Source: an uncultured Thermoguttaceae bacterium (GTDB taxonomy: Bacteria; Planctomycetota; Planctomycetia; Pirellulales; Thermoguttaceae). Taken from it: 6,523 bases of DNA. The notes under the pieces were generated by a model that worked only from the letters and a program-made list of their open reading frames with translations, did not search any database and had not been told where the DNA came from. Shown piece by piece: positions 5,673-6,523 of the stretch. The stretch lies in contig CAKVCP010000123.1 of assembly GCA_934725735.1 (NCBI GenBank), positions 1-6,523 on the forward strand, read 5' to 3'. The stretch's first letter is position 1; each line of letters begins with the position of its first letter. A program made the position numbers and the translations under genes.

Positions 5673-6523
5673 ATAAGAAAACAAACGTTAGTTGGAGTAG
5701 GCTTATTACGATTCGAGGAATCGCCCTCCTTCGGCAGCTCCTTTGGCCCTCAAGATGCAAAATCTGCGCCGCTCTCGCCGAAAGATGGATCAAAACGCCT
5801 TATTGGAAAGATACGCCGCTTAGGTTTCTCATTTGTCCGCAATGCCAAAAAAAGTTAGTCTCGCCCGCTTCATACTTTTGCAAACGATGCGCGGCGGCGC
5901 TCCCCTCTCCTACGGAATCGGGGGTTTGCGGAAAATGCTCCGACAAAGACTGGTTCTTTCAAACGGCGCGCCCTCTCCACTCCTATTACGGACTCGCGAG
6001 AATCCTCGTGACGACGTTAAAACGTCGACGTTCCCCTTCCCTCGCGTACGCCGCCGCAAAACTGTATTACGTTCATCGACGAAACGAAATACAAGAATTC
6101 AACCCAGAATGCGTCGTCGGCGTTCCCATGTATTGGGTTAAAAAGAGATTTAAACGCGGAGGAGTCAACGCGCCCGCAAGGATCGCCAAAGCGCTCGCCA
6201 TACTCTTGGAAATACCCGACTATACGCGCCTATTAAAGCGAAAAAAAACGCGCGAAAGTCAAACGACCGTCGCTCGGGAAGAGCGCGCCGTCAATATCCG
6301 CGGCGCGTTTTCCCTCCGCCTTCCGCCGGACGTCGACGCCCCTTTTAAGGGAAAGCGCGTCTTGCTCGTCGACGACGCCTTCACTACTGGCGCGACCGTA
6401 AACGAAGTCGCGCGAGTCCTCGTCGACGCGGGCGCCGACTCCGTTTACGTCGCCGTCCTTACGCGCGCCGGAATTCGCGCCAACGCAAAATCCCGACGTC
6501 GCCTCAACTCACCCTCTCCTTGA
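5651..6523 (+). CDS. comF: ComF/GntX-type phosphoribosyltransferase-domain protein
   Basis: ComF-family proteins pair an N-terminal zinc finger with a phosphoribosyltransferase fold and are needed for DNA uptake in competent bacteria; the biochemical reaction is unsettled and many non-competent species carry one. This 290-residue copy has four Cys pairs, C36/C39, C62/C65, C77/C80 and C93/C96, able to bind two zinc ions. It then has VGVPMYWVKKRFKRGG (156-171), the family block KRKKTRESQTTVAREER (196-212) with RGAF after it, and the PRPP-binding loop VLLVDDAFTTGAT (237-249). The usual RGFNQA motif is altered to RGGVNAP. The basic first 20 residues and the last ~17 look like variable extensions. 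The gene is complete; its TGA is the last three bases of the window. It is divergent from the kinase operon and no other competence gene is visible. Confidence 0.9.
   Translation: MAKTKRLNKKTNVSWSRLITIRGIALLRQLLWPSRCKICAALAERWIKTPYWKDTPLRFLICPQCQKKLVSPASYFCKRCAAALPSPTESGVCGKCSDKDWFFQTARPLHSYYGLARILVTTLKRRRSPSLAYAAAKLYYVHRRNEIQEFNPECVVGVPMYWVKKRFKRGGVNAPARIAKALAILLEIPDYTRLLKRKKTRESQTTVAREERAVNIRGAFSLRLPPDVDAPFKGKRVLLVDDAFTTGATVNEVARVLVDAGADSVYVAVLTRAGIRANAKSRRRLNSPSP

Noticed and set aside
1..6523. CRISPR array, insertion sequence, tRNA, toxin-antitoxin or defence module
   Set aside because: No regularly spaced repeats, transposase frames, tRNA-like folds or small paired genes were found on either strand.

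Overview
The window holds five intact or near-intact bacterial genes, one clear gene relic, and several readable control signals. It looks like a chromosome fragment of a Gram-negative-type bacterium of moderate GC. Gene content, with an exopolysaccharide-type pair, a ROK kinase with a planctomycete-like flavour and a zinc-finger ComF, would fit a gut- or rumen-type Planctomycetota lineage, but that placement is a low-confidence impression; nothing here is lineage-diagnostic.

Left part (1-1508, + strand): the C-terminus of a Gfo/Idh/MocA-type 'bi-domain' oxidoreductase overlaps by 4 bp (ATGA) a 394-residue helical-toroid-like protein of unknown function. This pair is typical of the end of a surface- or exopolysaccharide biosynthesis cluster. 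Its end overlaps the end of a convergent MATE efflux gene by 29 bp. The best terminator for the MATE transcript lies inside the coding sequence of the 394-residue protein.

Middle (1480-3520, - strand): a full-length 12-helix MATE exporter has a strong sigma70-type promoter whose -10 element sits in an inverted repeat (possible operator). Directly upstream lies the most interesting item in the window: a decayed second copy of the same region (about 3020-3340). It keeps a recognisable promoter, the first codons and the last ~50 codons of a MATE gene, joined by a large internal deletion. It even keeps the last 14 codons and stop of the convergent + strand gene. This points to an ancient tandem duplication followed by deletion at a short repeat.

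Right part: a - strand ROK-family sugar kinase and queE (7-carboxy-7-deazaguanine synthase, queuosine/7-deazapurine pathway) form a likely two-gene operon. It has a good promoter at 5465-5493 and an intrinsic terminator at 3455-3499. Divergent from it is a complete comF-like phosphoribosyltransferase gene on the + strand, whose stop codon coincides with the end of the window.

The genes do not form one obvious pathway. No tRNA, rRNA, CRISPR array, insertion sequence or defence system is seen. The novelty lies in the architecture (gene relic, embedded terminator, overlapping ends) and in the uncharacterised 394-residue family.
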